Assembly: GCA_010671965.1 (NCBI GenBank)
Contig: JAAHIC010000179.1
Coordinates: 1 to 7,918, forward strand
Direction: 5' to 3'
DNA from: Leptolyngbya sp. SIO4C5
Lineage (GTDB): Bacteria > Cyanobacteriota > Cyanobacteriia > Phormidesmidales > Phormidesmidaceae
Length of the DNA stretch: 7,918 nucleotides
Notes under the pieces: model-generated
Told to the model about the DNA's origin: nothing
The model's database searches: none
The model's input: only the letters and a program-made list of their open reading frames with translations
Position numbers and translations under genes: made by a program
In this document: positions 1 through 6,405 of the stretch, piece after piece
Numbering within the stretch: position 1 is the first letter of the stretch
Layout: every line of letters begins with the position of its first letter

Positions 1-1052
1 TCAGAGGGGCCGCTGGAAGAATAGACCCCCTGCAGGCTGAGGCGGTCGGCTATCTGCCAGTCAAACCCCAGTCCACCGCGCCCGCCGCCAATATTAATAA
101 TGGGGTTGCGCTGAGCGAAGGCTGAGAGCGGGCCAGAGCCGGCGCTCTCAATCCGGTTAGCACCTCGAAACACGTTGACCGGGTTGACGCCTTCAGCCCC
201 GACAATGACAGCAAAGCGATCGCTGACCAAATGACGAACTGTGAGGTCGCTAAGCTTGAAGGTATTATCGGTATCCCCCTCATAACCTAGCCGGACGTTG
301 TTAGTCAAGCTGGGGGCGGTGCTGCCCTGGCCCACCTGTAAGCCCGTCAGCAAAAGCGTGCGCGGATTGAGCTGTGTGAGCAGGCTGAGCTGAGCGTTGG
401 TAATTAGATTAACGCTGTCACCGGGATCTTCCGTGTCGCGCACGCCGTCTACCGGGAAGAAATCCGCCTCGTTACTGCTGCGGCCCTGCACACCAACAAT
501 TACCTGACCAAACAGGCGGGTATTATCTGAAAACTGATTTTCTTCTAGCTCCTCTACCCTAGCCTCTAGCACTTCCACCCGCCGAATCAGTTCCGGCTCA
601 AACTCGCGCTCTAAGCGATCGACCATCGGCCCATCTTGAGGCGCGATCGCCACAATGGCATCTAAGCAGGCGGTCAAACTGGCGGCGAACTCATAGCGGG
701 TCACCGTTTGATTGCCCCGAAACGTATTATCCGGGTAGCCCTGTAGGCAGCGATATTCTTCGATTAGGGTTCGCAAAGCCTGGTAAGCCCAATCCGTAGG
801 GCGAACATCGGACAAATTGCTGACGGATGTTGCCTGCGCTATCTGTACAGGGGCTGTTGGTAGCGGCTCTGCTAACGGCTCTGTCAGCGGCTCTGTCAAC
901 AATTCCGCTGATAAATCAGCCGTGAGTTCAGACGCGCTGCTATCGGCTTCCGTTGCTAAAGCATTCTCTGGAATAGCTGCCACAGCGGCATTGCCACTCG
1001 TCAGCAGCAAGGAAGCTGCCAGCCCTGATAGCCAATACTTATTTTCAAACAC
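1..1052 (-). CDS. SLH-domain porin (iron-uptake/SomA-type), N-terminal part, cut by window edge
   Basis: Outer-membrane porin of the cyanobacterial SLH-OprB family (SomA/SomB and Synechocystis Slr1841/Slr1908 type), which lets ions and small solutes, including inorganic iron, cross the outer membrane. 350 codons are visible and the C-terminal barrel lies beyond position 1. A signal peptide covers residues 1-26 (hydrophobic core LAASLLL, ending near AVAA). A Pro-rich linker with TEPL/TEPL/AEPL repeats lies at 53-64. One SLH domain spans about 78-133 (LSDVRPTDWAYQAL, QGYPDNTFRG, TRYEFAASL), with two Cys (102, 129) usual for the family. A coiled coil follows at 145-173 (VEVLEARVEELEEN), then the start of the OprB barrel from about 179. 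No ATG fits this frame; the GTG at 1052-1050 is preceded by AAGGAG at 9 nt and leads straight into the signal peptide. Family is certain; the transported solute is inferred from homologues only. Confidence 0.92.
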   Translation of the reverse strand, partial: MFENKYWLSGLAASLLLTSGNAAVAAIPENALATEADSSASELTADLSAELLTEPLTEPLAEPLPTAPVQIAQATSVSNLSDVRPTDWAYQALRTLIEEYRCLQGYPDNTFRGNQTVTRYEFAASLTACLDAIVAIAPQDGPMVDRLEREFEPELIRRVEVLEARVEELEENQFSDNTRLFGQVIVGVQGRSSNEADFFPVDGVRDTEDPGDSVNLITNAQLSLLTQLNPRTLLLTGLQVGQGSTAPSLTNNVRLGYEGDTDNTFKLSDLTVRHLVSDRFAVIVGAEGVNPVNVFRGANRIESAGSGPLSAFAQRNPIINIGGGRGGLGFDWQIADRLSLQGVYSSSGPS

Positions 1053-1061
1053 TCGTTTCGG

Positions 1062-1067
1062 CTCCTT
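1062..1067 (-). promoter_or_regulatory. Shine-Dalgarno site deciding the porin GTG start
   Basis: On the minus strand the sequence reads AAGGAG, nine bases before the GTG at 1052. It is among the strongest ribosome-binding sites in the window, where several other genes have none. It decides the start of the porin, because no ATG precedes the signal peptide in this frame. Confidence 0.8.
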
Positions 1068-1127
1068 ACACCACACACTCGATTGGATAATGTCTAGATT
1101 CAAAGGACAACGTTCAGGAACCAATTC

Positions 1128-1155
1128 ATTCAGTATTTTCAGGAAATAGCTGAAT
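1128..1155 (-). promoter_or_regulatory. Stem-loop in the porin mRNA leader
   Basis: The arms ATTCAG (1128-1133) and CTGAAT (1150-1155) continue inward as TATTT (1134-1138) and AAATA (1144-1148). This gives an 11-bp stem with one unpaired base at 1149 and a 5-nt loop. It lies in the predicted porin 5' UTR, about 60 nt before the Shine-Dalgarno site, so it is not a simple RBS-masking hairpin. A role in mRNA stability, or as a site for a small RNA or protein, is inferred. The structure itself is plain from the sequence. Confidence 0.45.
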
Positions 1156-1173
1156 TCTTGACGAAAACTTTAC

Positions 1174-1185
1174 GGGCTTAAGCCC
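1174..1185. promoter_or_regulatory. 12-bp perfect palindrome at the predicted porin transcription start
   Basis: The sequence GGGCTTAAGCCC is its own reverse complement. It begins seven bases after the predicted -10 box of the porin promoter and so covers about +1 to +12. It could be an operator bound by a dimeric regulator. As RNA it could form a 4-bp GGGC/GCCC hairpin with a UUAA loop at the very 5' end of the message, which would stabilise it. It does not resemble a Fur box. Confidence 0.4.
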
Positions 1186-1191
1186 TAGAAG

Positions 1192-1220
1192 ATTAGACAG
1201 AAAATCAAGCAAGTTGACAA
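1192..1220 (-). promoter_or_regulatory. Predicted sigma-70-type promoter of the porin gene
   Basis: On the minus strand TTGTCA (1220-1215, 5/6 to the -35 consensus) is followed by exactly 17 nt and TCTAAT (1197-1192, 5/6 to the -10 consensus). The predicted start of transcription is near 1185, giving a leader of about 133 nt. The -35 box lies inside the left arm of the 1214-1234 inverted repeat. The boxes and spacing are good; the start has not been measured. Confidence 0.6.
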
Positions 1221-1234
1221 GAAAATGTTGTCAA
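1214..1234. repeat. Inverted repeat overlapping the porin -35 box
   Basis: The perfect 7-bp arms TTGACAA (1214-1220) and TTGTCAA (1228-1234) are separated by 7 nt. The left arm contains the -35 box of the predicted porin promoter on the minus strand. Its size and position suit a regulator-binding site. It lacks a T-run, so it is unlikely to be a terminator. No regulator can be named. Confidence 0.4.
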
Positions 1235-1246
1235 TCTTTTCCATAG

Positions 1247-1303
1247 ATCTGCTGGAGAGCAGATGACATTGTAAACATGCTGTGGTAACCGCATGTCTCA
1301 TCT
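1247..1303. repeat. Two overlapping, mutually exclusive hairpins
   Basis: A perfect 7-bp stem, ATCTGCT (1247-1253) with AGCAGAT (1258-1264), has a GGAG loop. A second, imperfect stem pairs AGATGA (1261-1266) with TCATCT (1298-1303) and ACATGC (1275-1280) with GCATGT (1291-1296), with an unequal internal loop (8 nt on one side, 1 on the other). The two share bases 1261-1264, so only one can form at a time. They lie downstream of the gene ending at 1376 and upstream of the porin promoter. Neither is followed by a clear T-run on either strand, so their function is open. Confidence 0.35.
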
Positions 1304-1347
1304 ATTTGCTATATATTTCTGTAGACGAAAAGCTTATTCAATTTGCA

Positions 1348-1375
1348 GCCAAGTTAAATTGGCGCTGCCGCAGCG
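1348..1375 (-). terminator. Weak terminator-like structure after the three-gene operon
   Basis: Immediately after the TAA of the propeller gene the minus strand has CGCTGC-G-GCAGCG (1375-1363). Next comes a 5-bp stem GCCAA/TTGGC (1363-1348) with a 6-nt loop. The two share one base. Only scattered T residues follow (AAGCTTTTCGTC, further on). Position favours a transcript end, but the missing U-tract makes an intrinsic terminator doubtful. Confidence 0.25.
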
Positions 1376-2959
1376 TTAGGGCAGCCAGGTAGGCCGCAGA
1401 CCGGCGAACGGAAGTTCTTGGGGTTGAATAGCCTGAGTTGGCATTCCCTCAGTTCGCTCTATCGGAGTTTTAAACAGTGGCAGCAGCCAGATGCGGCTGG
1501 TACTGATAGCGCTGCCGTCATCGGCGCGGAGGTCGCTGGGGGCGGAAGCCTCTACCGAGACGACTTGATCAAACAGCAGTGCTAGACCATCCGGGGCCAA
1601 GCTGATGCTGATATTACGCTGGGGGGGTAAAGCTAGGAGATCGCGAATTTCCCCCGTCTCAACGTTGACGGAGGTGAGTACAGGCTGCTCAACGTACTCC
1701 TCAGCTTCAATTAGCTCACTGGCAAGACAATAGAGAATGCGGTTAGTGGGATCAAACTTAGCTTCTAGAATGGAGCCTGTTGCTGTCAGCAGCTCTTTTT
1801 CCTCTCCCTGATTGGTCACCAAAAATAGCGATTCCGTATAGCGCTGCTCAGGATTGTTCTGATTGAAGTTCACCATTGCGGCAGCGCTGCCATCGCTGGC
1901 AATGTCCATCACCCGGCCATAGTCAGCCAAAAATTCTAGCGGTTCAGCTGTTTGTGGCTTTGCCCCTATCTCATCGGGCAGCGGAATGACGGCAGTGCCC
2001 TCTCCCTGCAGCATCACCAGCGTTTGGCTGTCAGGTGCAATCAAAAAGTCTCCGCCCGGCTCGGTTTCTAGCGGCTGGGGTGAGCTGTTGGCATGTACAA
2101 TCCAAGGGCCGAAATCGGCGGGATCCTGCTGATTGACTCGCTGTACCACGATGAATTCACCGTTAGGCGCTAAATCAAATTTGAGGTTCTGGTAGGTTTG
2201 ATTGTCTAGAACAGGCTCAATGATGCCTAGGGGTGGGGCCGACTGGCCCAGTGGTGACCAGCGCTGCCAAAAAGGCTGAGCCGCTTCCCCGATCTGCTCT
2301 GGGGCGTTGGGCTGAAGGCCAGTGGTGACGGTGTAAAGTTTTTGGTTGAGCTGACCCTGCCGATAAGCTTCTAGATCCGTTGCCGCAAACAACAGGCGAT
2401 CGCCTAGGGGATAGGGTTCAAAGTCTAAAACAACCAGGTTGGGGGGCGTGAGTAGCTGCTTTTGCTGCTCTGGCTGATTGAGGTTAAACAGCACCAGGCG
2501 GCCCTTTTCTTCGCCTTCAACCCCCAGGTAGACAAAGGCGCGATCGCGGGACTGAAACGTCCCCTCAAATGCCAAAAACTTGGCTGGCTCAGTTGTCGCC
2601 GTGAAGCGATCGCGGGCATTGGGCAGCGCCACCTCAAAGGTTTCACCATAGGGAATAGGGGCAGCAAGGGTATAGGCCATGCGGCGGCCAGCCCAGCTAA
2701 ACTTGCCTGCCAGCGGCGGCGTGATGCGCAGATTAGTCTCGACGCTGTCGTGATCCATAGGTCGACTAAACGCCATCACGAAAGCTACGTCTTCCGCGCC
2801 AATGTGATGCCCTTCCCAGGAAAAAGAGCGCACCCGCGCCGCGGCCCGATCGCCAATCAGCAGTAAAAGCACCACCGCCACGGCGAGGGCCGCCATAAAG
2901 CTGATAGCTACGCGATCGATTGGCAGTAAACGCAGCTGCCGTCTGCGATTAGTACTCAT
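1376..2959 (-). CDS. Membrane-anchored Ig-like plus beta-propeller-like protein, function unknown
   Basis: 527 aa. The N-terminus is basic (RRRQLR) with one membrane helix at about 17-36, so the rest should face the periplasm. Residues about 55-115 look like an SbsA-type Ig-like domain (VAFVMAFSRPMD, then ITPPLAGKFSW and MAYTLAAPIPYG). From about 130 to the end there are roughly seven spaced PD40/WD40-like strands (FVYLG, RLLFAA, GEFIVVQ, QTLVMLQ, GSAAAMVN, NRILYCLA, GLALLFDQ) and a closing GLRPTWLP, which fits a TolB-like propeller. I see no catalytic motif, so binding or scaffolding is the likeliest role. Its ATG lies inside the end of the upstream gene (11-nt overlap, ATGAGTACTAA). No Shine-Dalgarno is visible, so translation is probably coupled. 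Domain reading is moderately sure; function is not known. Confidence 0.8.
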   Translation of the reverse strand: MSTNRRRQLRLLPIDRVAISFMAALAVAVVLLLLIGDRAAARVRSFSWEGHHIGAEDVAFVMAFSRPMDHDSVETNLRITPPLAGKFSWAGRRMAYTLAAPIPYGETFEVALPNARDRFTATTEPAKFLAFEGTFQSRDRAFVYLGVEGEEKGRLVLFNLNQPEQQKQLLTPPNLVVLDFEPYPLGDRLLFAATDLEAYRQGQLNQKLYTVTTGLQPNAPEQIGEAAQPFWQRWSPLGQSAPPLGIIEPVLDNQTYQNLKFDLAPNGEFIVVQRVNQQDPADFGPWIVHANSSPQPLETEPGGDFLIAPDSQTLVMLQGEGTAVIPLPDEIGAKPQTAEPLEFLADYGRVMDIASDGSAAAMVNFNQNNPEQRYTESLFLVTNQGEEKELLTATGSILEAKFDPTNRILYCLASELIEAEEYVEQPVLTSVNVETGEIRDLLALPPQRNISISLAPDGLALLFDQVVSVEASAPSDLRADDGSAISTSRIWLLPLFKTPIERTEGMPTQAIQPQELPFAGLRPTWLP

Positions 2960-3719
2960 AGGGATTATCCGGCTCTGGAATTTCAGTTAGGCTGGCAGAG
3001 TCGATCACGAGCTGCCGCCGCTCTGCCAAGGTTTCAGTCATCATGGTGCCTTGCACTTCTATCCAGGTGTCGGGCGCATAGGCAGTGCGATCGCCCACTA
3101 GCTTTACCGGCAGCCCCACCGGATAGGCATCGGCGGCGCAGCAGGTGAGCACAAAGCGAGACACCATCAAATAGTTATCGGGCCAGTCAGGCGGGTGGAT
3201 CACAAAGCCGCTGACGTTGACCGCCTGATCGCTATAGGCGTCGGGTTCTGGGTAGGCATTGATGGTCCGCACCCAGTCAATCACCGAGCGTTCGGCGGGG
3301 TTATTGTCCAAGCGAAACTGCTGCGGCTGCGATCGCGTCAGGGTCAGGGTGTCGGTGATGCCGCGCTGCAGGGCCGTATCGCTGGCAAAAGCGCGGGGGG
3401 TATAGGTGAGGCCAAAGACGGCAACCGCTAGCAGCATAAAGCTGCTGACGCTGGGGGGCAGCAGGGTGAAGTGGCGGGGATTGGCGATCGCTTGGGGGCG
3501 CTGACCCCAGAGTGTCTGGATGAGGCGCAGAGTGCGAATCGCGGCTATCAGCAAAAGCACAATGGCCGCTGAGTTGGAGAGCCAGCGATAGTCTGGGTGC
3601 AGCAGAATGCTGAGCTGTCCCGTAAGCCAGTACTTGAGTAAAGCCGCGCCCCAGGCTAGCAGTACCAAAATGTCTAGAATTTCTGTCCAGGGAATGTAGG
3701 GCGATCGCTGACGTCTCAT
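2949..3719 (-). CDS. TIGR03943/DUF1980 (YcgQ-like) membrane protein, permease partner
   Basis: 256 aa, usual for the family. Three membrane helices are visible at about 13-32, 48-66 and 90-106, followed by a soluble C-terminal domain from about 115. Its signature is FVLTCCAADAYPVGLPV (189-205), with the paired Cys 193-194 and Asp 197 characteristic of the family, preceded by VNVSGFVIHPPDW. The C-terminal region looks OB-fold-like. In Bacillus and other bacteria members are encoded beside a COG0701 permease (YcgR), as here, where the permease ends 9 nt upstream. The CC pair suggests metal or thiol binding, which is inference. ATG at 3719; the preceding GCGAG is a poor Shine-Dalgarno, consistent with coupled translation. 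The gene overlaps the next by 11 nt. Family certain, biochemical role unknown. Confidence 0.88.
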   Translation of the reverse strand: MRRQRSPYIPWTEILDILVLLAWGAALLKYWLTGQLSILLHPDYRWLSNSAAIVLLLIAAIRTLRLIQTLWGQRPQAIANPRHFTLLPPSVSSFMLLAVAVFGLTYTPRAFASDTALQRGITDTLTLTRSQPQQFRLDNNPAERSVIDWVRTINAYPEPDAYSDQAVNVSGFVIHPPDWPDNYLMVSRFVLTCCAADAYPVGLPVKLVGDRTAYAPDTWIEVQGTMMTETLAERRQLVIDSASLTEIPEPDNPYEY

Positions 3720-3728
3720 CTCGCTTTT

Positions 3729-4745
3729 TTATCCCAAATACAAGTTAATCAGCAGGGTCAACACGAAGGTGAGCTGCGCTGCCAGACCAAAAAGGTACAA
3801 AATTGCCCGGGGGCGAAACACCGTCAGCAGCAGGCTAATATTTTTCAGGTCGATCATGGGGCCAAAGACCAAAAAAGCCAGCAGCGAGCCGCTCGTGAAA
3901 GTAGAGGCAAAGGATAGGGCAAAAAAGGAGTCTACCGTCGAGCAGATAGAAACTACCCAGGCCAGCACCATCATCGCCACGATGGAGGTTACAGGCCCCT
4001 GGCCCAGGCTCAAAACCACTTCGCGGGGCAGCGCCACCTGCACAAAAGCGGCGATCGCGCTGCCCAGCAGCAAAACAGCTCCCAGCTCCCGGAACTCTTG
4101 AATAATGTTGTCTAACAGCAGCCGCAGCTTATCAGACCAGGGCTTCCGCACCGGACTGGGTAAGGGCACGCCATAGGTCGCCGCCGCCAGCGAAACGGTC
4201 TGTCCTGGTTTTTGCATCAGGTAGGTGCCCGACTGCAGCAGGGGTGAAGCCGCCTCCACCCCCCACTCTGGCTGAGGCTCTGGCATCAAACGGGCTAGCG
4301 AGGGCTGTAGTAAGGGCCGTAAATCTTTCTGTACGCTGAACACCCAGCCAATTAGCGTTGCAATAATCAGGGAAAACAGCACCCGCAGCACCACAATTTC
4401 TGGCTGATCGCGAAAGGCCGTCCAGGTCGCCCAGATGACGATGGGATTGATTGTGGGAGCCGCTAACAGAAAACCGACCGCCACCGAAGCCGGAGCCTGC
4501 TGCAGCAGCAGCCGCCGAGCCACAGGCACATTGCCGCACTCACAGACCGGAAACAAAAAGCCCACTAGGCTGCCTGCCAGCGCACCTAACAAGGGATTAC
4601 GCGGCATGGCAGCGACCAAACGCTGCTCGTCTACAAACAGCAGCAGCACGCTAGAAAAAGTGACTCCCAACAGGAGAAAGGGAATCGCTTCCACCAGCAA
4701 GCTGAAGAACAGCGTCAAAGCATTACTGATCTGGGTGAGGGCCAT
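3729..4745 (-). CDS. Permease of the COG0701/UPF0718 (DUF318, YcgR-like) family
   Basis: 338 aa inner-membrane protein. Hydrophobic segments lie at about 10-36, 51-66, 86-108, 118-137, 221-240, 252-270, 284-298 and 314-336, so about eight helices. They form two halves joined by a hydrophilic loop (about 140-205). The signature GFLFPVCECGNVPVARRLL (62-80) carries Cys 68 and Cys 70; the second half has VVSICSTVDSFFALSFAST (264-282) with Cys 268, and FGPMIDLKN. These repeats are typical of the family, which includes the ArsP organoarsenical exporters, but this one pairs with a DUF1980 partner rather than an ars operon, so arsenic should not be assumed. The substrate is unknown; a metal or thiol-reactive compound is a guess from the cysteines. 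ATG at 4745 is preceded by a weak GAAG. It is the first gene of the operon, 83 nt after surE. Confidence 0.9.
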   Translation of the reverse strand: MALTQISNALTLFFSLLVEAIPFLLLGVTFSSVLLLFVDEQRLVAAMPRNPLLGALAGSLVGFLFPVCECGNVPVARRLLLQQAPASVAVGFLLAAPTINPIVIWATWTAFRDQPEIVVLRVLFSLIIATLIGWVFSVQKDLRPLLQPSLARLMPEPQPEWGVEAASPLLQSGTYLMQKPGQTVSLAAATYGVPLPSPVRKPWSDKLRLLLDNIIQEFRELGAVLLLGSAIAAFVQVALPREVVLSLGQGPVTSIVAMMVLAWVVSICSTVDSFFALSFASTFTSGSLLAFLVFGPMIDLKNISLLLTVFRPRAILYLFGLAAQLTFVLTLLINLYLG

Positions 4746-4783
4746 TACGTCTTCAGGGAAACGTCCTTTTATCTTGCTTAGCT

Positions 4784-4812
4784 ATTCTACTGAAATCAGG
4801 CAGTGAATCACT
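4784..4812 (-). promoter_or_regulatory. Possible promoter region of the permease operon
   Basis: In the 83-nt gap after surE the minus strand has TAGAAT (4789-4784, 5/6 to a -10 box), about 38 nt before the permease ATG. No convincing -35 box stands at the right distance. Instead a small palindrome AGTGA-A-TCACT (4802-4812) lies there, which suggests an activator- or repressor-dependent promoter. Read-through from surE is an equally good explanation. Confidence 0.3.
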
Positions 4813-4828
4813 AAACTTGGGGATCGCT

Positions 4829-5512
4829 TTACCAGAGACGCACCTGAGTGATGCTGACTTTGCCGGAGAAACAGACTTCGACATCGGCTCCCGGATCTCG
4901 CTGTCGCTGGCCGTACTGGCCCACATAGCGAAACTGATTGTTTTCAACAGCATAGTCAGTGGGCAGGGGCTGGGTGCAGGTGGGACAAAAGACCATTTCT
5001 GGATCGGGATCGTCTGCGGCTAGATGGGGCAAATTGACGTTCCAAAAGGCCCCTGCTGGTAAGGGCTGCTGCAGGAGCTTATCTAACACTTTGGCCGTCA
5101 ACCGCGCCGCTGCTGCCCAGTCAATCAGCCGCCCCCGCTGAATATAGTGGGACAGTGCAATGCCCGGCACTCGCAATAGCGCCGCTTCTCGCACTGCTGC
5201 TACCGTCCCCGACACGTAGATGTCAGCCCCTAAATTACCGCCAGCATTGATGCCAGATAGGACAAATTCGGCCTGCGGACACAGATGACTCAGGGCCACG
5301 CGAGTACAGTCAGCCGGCGTGCCGCCAATGGCATAGCGATCGCCGCCGCGCTGTTCAATTGAGATGGCTCCGCCCCGGTTAATTTGATGGCTACAGCCCG
5401 ATAGGGGCTGATTCGGCGCGACCCACACTGTAGCGCGATCGCCCAGAGCTGCCTGTAGGGCGGCAATCCCCGGTGCGTCAATGCCGTCGTCGTTGGTTAA
5501 AACAATAGTCAT
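4829..5512 (-). CDS. surE: 5'-nucleotidase SurE
   Basis: 227 aa, slightly shorter than E. coli SurE. It removes phosphate from nucleoside monophosphates in the cytoplasm using a divalent metal. The N-terminal block ILTNDDGIDAPGI-like motif (read here as IVLTNDDGIDAPGI) supplies metal ligands Asp 8 and Asp 9. Ser 38 in PLSGCSH and Asn 93 in INAGGNLGADIYVSGTVAAV complete the metal site known from E. coli and Thermotoga SurE. The C-terminal third carries CPTC (176-179) and a terminal KVSITQVRLW, as in the cyanobacterial variant. The start ATG at 5512 begins directly at the first beta strand. No Shine-Dalgarno precedes it, and it follows the dapF stop by 14 nt, so coupled translation in one transcript is likely. 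All catalytic residues are present, so it should be active. Confidence 0.95.
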   Translation of the reverse strand: MTIVLTNDDGIDAPGIAALQAALGDRATVWVAPNQPLSGCSHQINRGGAISIEQRGGDRYAIGGTPADCTRVALSHLCPQAEFVLSGINAGGNLGADIYVSGTVAAVREAALLRVPGIALSHYIQRGRLIDWAAAARLTAKVLDKLLQQPLPAGAFWNVNLPHLAADDPDPEMVFCPTCTQPLPTDYAVENNQFRYVGQYGQRQRDPGADVEVCFSGKVSITQVRLW

Positions 5513-5526
5513 AATCGGTGGAAAGT

Positions 5527-6378
5527 CTATGCCAGTTCGCCTGTAAACACTTTTTCGGCTGGGCCGGTCATGTAGACGTGATTATCGGCGGCGGACCACT
5601 CAATCTGCAGCGGCCCACCCGGTAGCTCTACCGTCGCTTGGCGATCGCTTTTGCCGTTGAGCACTGCGGCTACTAGGGAGGCACAGGCCCCTGTACCGCA
5701 GGCCAGAGTGGGGCCTGCGCCGCGCTCCCATACCCGCATTTTCAAATGTCCTGGATGCACCACCTGAATAAACTCAGTGTTGATCCGCTCTGGAAAAGCG
5801 GCGTGATGTTCAAACTGGGGGCCAACTTGAGCTAGATCTATTGCCGTCACATCCTCGACGAAAGTAATACAGTGGGGATTGCCCATGCTGACACAGGTGA
5901 CCTGCCAGGTTTGTCCGGCTACGGCGATCGCCTGATCAACTACTTTCTCCTCACTCGCCGCCAGGGTCGTCGGAATTGCAGCGGCCAGCAGCCGGGGTGG
6001 CCCCATATCCACCGTCACCTGACCGTCGGCCTGTAGCTGCGGCACAATAGTTCCGGCTAGGGTGTCAACCGCATAGCGTTTGGGCAACTGCGGTGTCTGC
6101 CCCGATGCAGTCTCTAGATCGATCAGAAACTTCGCCAGGCAGCGAATGCCGTTGCCGCACATTTCTGGCTCTGAGCCGTCAGAGTTGAAAATGCGCATGG
6201 CGTAGTCGTGGTCGCCGGTACCGGGCAGGGCGAAAATAACGCCGTCTGCGCCAATGCCAAAGTGGCGATCGCACAGGCGGATAGCTTCTGCCGGAGTTAG
6301 CAGCGGCTCTGACTGCTGCCGATTATCAATCAGCACAAAATCATTGCCCAAGCCGTGATACTTAGTAAACGCCGCCAT
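5527..6378 (-). CDS. dapF: Diaminopimelate epimerase
   Basis: 283 aa from the chosen ATG. Cytoplasmic, cofactor-independent racemase that turns LL- into meso-diaminopimelate for lysine and peptidoglycan synthesis. The N-terminal [13 protein letters not shown], the first catalytic Cys 74 in [12 protein letters not shown] and the second, Cys 227, in [13 protein letters not shown] are all intact. MGNPHCITF (165-173) and ERINTEFIQ (197-205) also match the family. An in-frame TTG at 6396 would add six residues. The ATG at 6378 is preferred because AGGGAG lies 7 nt before it, the family starts here, and the putative -10 box at 6406-6411 would leave the TTG almost no leader. It is the first gene of a dapF-surE pair and is divergent from hfq. 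Confidence 0.96.
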   Translation of the reverse strand: MAAFTKYHGLGNDFVLIDNRQQSEPLLTPAEAIRLCDRHFGIGADGVIFALPGTGDHDYAMRIFNSDGSEPEMCGNGIRCLAKFLIDLETASGQTPQLPKRYAVDTLAGTIVPQLQADGQVTVDMGPPRLLAAAIPTTLAASEEKVVDQAIAVAGQTWQVTCVSMGNPHCITFVEDVTAIDLAQVGPQFEHHAAFPERINTEFIQVVHPGHLKMRVWERGAGPTLACGTGACASLVAAVLNGKSDRQATVELPGGPLQIEWSAADNHVYMTGPAEKVFTGELA

Positions 6379-6405
6379 GCCCCTCTCCCTTTGCAAATGT
6401 CAACT

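Larger units (their letters stand above)
1053..1375. other. Non-coding spacer between the propeller gene and the porin
   Basis: No protein-like reading frame is convincing in this 323-base stretch, and it is more AT-rich than the flanking genes. From right to left on the minus strand it holds a weak terminator-like structure just after the stop of the upstream gene, the overlapping hairpins at 1247-1303, the inverted repeat at 1214-1234, the porin promoter, the palindrome at 1174-1185, the leader hairpin at 1128-1155 and the Shine-Dalgarno site. It is best read as a 3' UTR followed by a structured porin promoter and leader. Confidence 0.6.

Noticed and set aside
50..283. Minus-strand 77-codon frame
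   Set aside because: It is an alternative frame within the porin barrel region, which is continuous in another frame.
817..1149. Plus-strand frame rich in Ser, Ala and Val
   Set aside because: It lies opposite the porin signal peptide and linker and is an echo of their low-complexity repeats; no ribosome site and no family resemblance.
3729..4745. Naming the permease ArsP (organoarsenical exporter)
   Set aside because: Same broad family, but no arsR or other ars gene is near and the DUF1980 partner points to the YcgR/YcgQ branch.
4132..4806. Several open frames opposite or shifted relative to the permease
   Set aside because: They follow from GC-rich codon use in the permease; low-complexity Ala/Gly or Arg-rich products with no domains.
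4746..4828. Zur or Fur box upstream of the permease operon
   Set aside because: No TGATAAT- or GATAATGATAAT-like sequence present; only the short AGTGA-A-TCACT dyad.
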